From assembly GCF_001905655.1 (NCBI RefSeq), contig NZ_JMHT01000038.1, positions 45,702 through 109,701 of the forward strand: a stretch of DNA of 64,000 nt, in the 5' to 3' direction. Origin of the DNA: Mycobacterium sp. ST-F2. GTDB taxonomy: Bacteria; Actinomycetota; Actinomycetes; Mycobacteriales; Mycobacteriaceae. How positions within the stretch are numbered: the stretch's first letter is position 1; each line of letters starts with the position of its first letter. Made by a program: the position numbers and the translations under genes. The notes beneath the pieces were generated by a model that saw only the letters and a program-made list of their open reading frames with translations, ran no database searches and was not told the origin of the DNA. Shown here in pieces: positions 61,669 through 64,000 of this stretch.

Positions 61669-62814
61669 CTACGGGACCGCCTGCGGCGTCACCAGGAATT
61701 TCTCGCCGGTTGCCTTCTTGAGGTAGCTGTTGAACGCCTCGGGCTTGAGCAGGCCCGCCAGTGAGACTTCCTGGGTGTAGGTGCTCGCGAACGTCGTGGT
61801 GAGCTCCGCGGCCACGCGTGCCCGCAGCCTGCCGATGACCTCGGCCCCGGCACTGGCGAGGAACGGGGTGAGCAGCCAGCCACCGACACTCCACGACATG
61901 CCGAAGCTTCGCGTGAGGACTGTGGGGCTGGTGTCGAGGCTGCCGTAGATATAGACCTGCTTGTGGACGGCCGAGCCGTAGCGGGAGTACTGCGTCGCGC
62001 TCGCGTTGATCGCCTGTTCCATGCCATTGAGGATTTGGCTTGCCAGCGTGCCGCCGCCGGTCGCGTCGAAGGCCAGCGTCGCCGATGTCGCTTTGAGCGC
62101 GTCGAGCAGGTCCTGTTCGAATGTCGGTGCCGCAGAGTTGCAGACGCAGGTCGCGCCCAGGTTGCGCAGGATCTCCTCCTGTTCGGCCTTGCGGACGATG
62201 TTGACCAGTGGCACCCCGTCAGTGAGGCAGATCTTCACCAGCATCTGACCCAGGTTCGACGCCGCGGCCGTGTGCACCAGGGCCGAATGTCCTTCTCGGC
62301 GCATGGTTTCCACCATTCCCAGCGCCGTGAGCGGATTGACGAACGACGACGCCCCGTCCCTAGCCGTCGCGCCATCGGGCAGGACCAGACAGGCCGCGGC
62401 GTTGACAACGCGATACTGCGAGTACATGGCGCCGCCGGCGGTGCCCACCGTCTTGCCGAGAAGTGCCTGCGCCGCCGGCGACTCCCCCGCCGCTACGACG
62501 GTGCCCGCACCTTCGTTGCCGACGGGTAGCGATTCACCGACCCGAACGGCCAGATGTGCCAGGGCCCCTGGCGGCAACGGCGCGGTGACGACGGGGCGCT
62601 CCGGGGTGCCGGTGACCGTCGCGGCGGACATGTCGGCGCCGGGAATCAGCAGTCCGAGATCCGACGGATTGACCGGCGATGCCTCGACCCGGACGACGAC
62701 CTGGTCGGCGGCCGGCGCGGGTACGTCGACGTCATGCAGCGAGAGTTCGAGCATGCCGTCCGGTGTCACCAAGGACCGCAGTTCCAGCGCGGTCGCAGGT
62801 GGTGCTTGGGTCAT
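61669..62814 (-). CDS. Zinc-less MDR-family oxidoreductase
   Basis: 381 residues. MDR fold: N-terminal GroES-like domain (VVVRVEASPVNPSDLGLLIPG), nucleotide-binding domain with SALVHTAAASNLGQMLVKIC, and FDATGGGTLASQILNGME. It lacks the zinc-binding cysteine cluster of alcohol dehydrogenases, so it is a quinone-oxidoreductase-like or enoyl-reductase-like member. Substrate unknown. It lies 16 nt upstream of the cutinase gene on the same strand; together they might process lipid-derived substrates. Confidence 0.85.
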   Translation of the reverse strand: MTQAPPATALELRSLVTPDGMLELSLHDVDVPAPAADQVVVRVEASPVNPSDLGLLIPGADMSAATVTGTPERPVVTAPLPPGALAHLAVRVGESLPVGNEGAGTVVAAGESPAAQALLGKTVGTAGGAMYSQYRVVNAAACLVLPDGATARDGASSFVNPLTALGMVETMRREGHSALVHTAAASNLGQMLVKICLTDGVPLVNIVRKAEQEEILRNLGATCVCNSAAPTFEQDLLDALKATSATLAFDATGGGTLASQILNGMEQAINASATQYSRYGSAVHKQVYIYGSLDTSPTVLTRSFGMSWSVGGWLLTPFLASAGAEVIGRLRARVAAELTTTFASTYTQEVSLAGLLKPEAFNSYLKKATGEKFLVTPQAVP

Positions 62815-62829
62815 TCGGGTATCTCCGAT

Positions 62830-63459
62830 CTAGAGTCGGCTGGCCGCGAAATCGGCTGCCTGCGTGACTTTTCCGGACTGGACATAGGAACCGTGGGCGC
62901 CGACGTCGAACCCACCGTCGACCCAGCAGATCGGGTCGCCCACTGCGCACTGATCGATGGAATTGGCGGCGTACTGCGGCGCCAACTCCGGCAGCGGGCC
63001 GCCGGCGAGCATGCCCGCAAAGCCGGTGCGCGGCGCACCGAACAGTGCGGTGGCGGCCACGCGACTGGCGAGCTGCGGTGCCGCGTTGGTGGCCCCTTCG
63101 ATCACCGCCGCACCCTGCGAGTAGCCGCCGAGCACCATCTTGGTCTTCGGACAGTTCGCCGCGGTGGATTGCATTACCGCCTGCGCCGCGTCGATGCCGG
63201 CTGGGGTGCTCACGACGAAGTCGTTGCTCGCCGGGTAGTCGACGGGCGTCGCCTCAACCGTGCGCGGCGCCACCCGGACCCGTAGGTCCTCGACGAACGG
63301 GCGGCCGACACTGCCCAGTCCCGGCCCCTCGCTGGTGCCGCGGGCGAACACGACCTGGACATCGGGGCAGGGCGCTGCGGTTGCCGGTGTGGCGGCGATC
63401 GTGGGGACTGTCGGCGCCAAGAATGCGAATGCCAAGAACACAATGGGCTTGCGGGTCAT
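62830..63459 (-). CDS. Cutinase family serine hydrolase
   Basis: 209 residues. Signal peptide (MTRKPIVFLAFAFLAPTVPTIAATPATAAP). Cutinase/Culp signature: PCPDVQVVFARGTSEGPGLGSVG, nucleophile VLGGYSQGAAVIEG (GYSQG), catalytic Asp/His region CAVGDPICWVDGGFDVGAHGSYV. Four or more cysteines suggest two disulfides, as in mycobacterial Culp proteins. It cleaves polyester or lipid ester bonds at the cell surface. ATG 63457-63459 is chosen because it starts the signal peptide; the longer frame adds nothing recognisable. Confidence 0.92.
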   Translation of the reverse strand: MTRKPIVFLAFAFLAPTVPTIAATPATAAPCPDVQVVFARGTSEGPGLGSVGRPFVEDLRVRVAPRTVEATPVDYPASNDFVVSTPAGIDAAQAVMQSTAANCPKTKMVLGGYSQGAAVIEGATNAAPQLASRVAATALFGAPRTGFAGMLAGGPLPELAPQYAANSIDQCAVGDPICWVDGGFDVGAHGSYVQSGKVTQAADFAASRL

Positions 63460-63511
63460 ACCAACCGATCGTAGGGCTGCGGCACTGCTTCGCAACGGGT
63501 TTAGGCCGTCA

Positions 63512-63811
63512 TCACAGTGGTTCCGAGGTGATCTCCAGCCAGGCTTGGAATTCTTTTCGCTCGCGGCGTTTCTGCTCCCGCTTGGCATGCGAGCGCTCGA
63601 TGGCCAGCCGCAGACCCGTTGAACCGCCCGAGGCGCCGGTCCGGTAACCCCTTGGCGCCGAATGTGTTCGATGGGTTTTTGCTATCGGCGGTGCCGCCTC
63701 GGCCGATATGCGCTTGGGGCGGATGCGGCGCAGGCGGGACACCATGGCGCACCCGGCGCCGGCTAGTGTCACCAGAAGCAGTGCCAACAATCCATACGCT
63801 GCGTCCATCAT
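63512..63811 (-). CDS. Small membrane-anchored basic protein
   Basis: 99 residues. One N-terminal hydrophobic helix (AAYGLLALLLVTLAGAGCAMV), containing a cysteine that could mimic a lipobox, followed by a strongly basic, Arg/Lys-rich tail ending in REQKRRERKEFQAWLEIT. I do not recognise a family. It lies 52 nt upstream of the cutinase gene and may share its transcript. Coding status is only moderately supported. Confidence 0.55.
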   Translation of the reverse strand: MMDAAYGLLALLLVTLAGAGCAMVSRLRRIRPKRISAEAAPPIAKTHRTHSAPRGYRTGASGGSTGLRLAIERSHAKREQKRRERKEFQAWLEITSEPL

Positions 63812-64000
63812 GATCGCGCCTTCTCTCAGGGCAGCACCGCCTCAGCCTTCGTCCGGCCGGGAACGTGATTACTTGATGCCCACTACGATCGCCGGGCAAA
63901 CGGCGCAGCACCATCGCCCGAAGATCGATCTTTAGACCGCGATGGATCGAGGAGGAATTGTCAATACCTGTGGATCGGCTTGTTTCAGGCGACCTCCGTT

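Overview
The window is a 64 kb piece of a high-GC actinobacterial chromosome, almost certainly from a Mycobacterium/Mycolicibacterium species. It carries mycothiol S-conjugate amidase (mca), an mce-family gene, a KstR-type operator, a cutinase and several mycobacterial lipoproteins. From memory, its gene order follows M. tuberculosis Rv1085c to Rv1057 in inverted orientation, interrupted by accessory inserts. No rRNA, tRNA, CRISPR array or recognisable transposase was seen.

Region 1 (1-24.9 kb) is the conserved core. It holds a haemolysin-III family membrane protein (5' end cut off), a KSI-like protein, a DUF255 thioredoxin-fold protein, mca with a small membrane partner, a DUF4307 protein, greA, a GPP34 protein, metB and cbs (transsulfuration), a lipU-like esterase, an SGNH hydrolase, fadA3, a Bax-inhibitor-like protein, echA9, echA8 and a membrane alpha/beta hydrolase. 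Two inserts break it. One (7.4-12.2 kb) groups small membrane proteins, most with Pro/Gly/Tyr-rich N-termini (TM2, DUF4190, RDD, DUF2752, dispanin/CD225). The other (17.2-19.8 kb) has a DUF559-type nuclease gene bracketed by 63-bp palindromic elements, followed by purT.

Region 2 (24.4-39.1 kb) holds a rhodanese/cysteine dioxygenase operon preceded by a Cys-Cys leader peptide, lpqV, an LCP ligase, two convergent patatins, an SRPBCC protein, a zinc alcohol dehydrogenase, a DapB-like oxidoreductase divergent from a thiolase across a KstR-type box, a TetR/hydrolase pair, fadD14 and a beta-propeller protein. The theme is lipid, sterol and sulfur metabolism.

Region 3 (39.4-64 kb) is accessory. It holds a C4-dicarboxylate transporter and its two-component system, both damaged (an in-frame TAG in dctA and a frameshift in the kinase), then a tightly overlapped four-gene DyP-peroxidase operon ending in a BASS-type transporter, and a large MalT/LuxR regulator. 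It continues with a CheB / STAS-HATPase / CheR-PAS cassette, an orphan MceA-type protein with a GAF-ANTAR regulator, a secreted glycoside hydrolase, two secreted proteins built of 11-residue GTVGTN repeats, an MDR oxidoreductase and a cutinase.

Recurring architecture: convergent genes often end on shared palindromic stop tetranucleotides or strong bidirectional hairpins, and several genes have a -10 box about 7 nt upstream of the start codon, as expected for leaderless mycobacterial transcripts. M. tuberculosis gene correspondences are from memory and were not searched.
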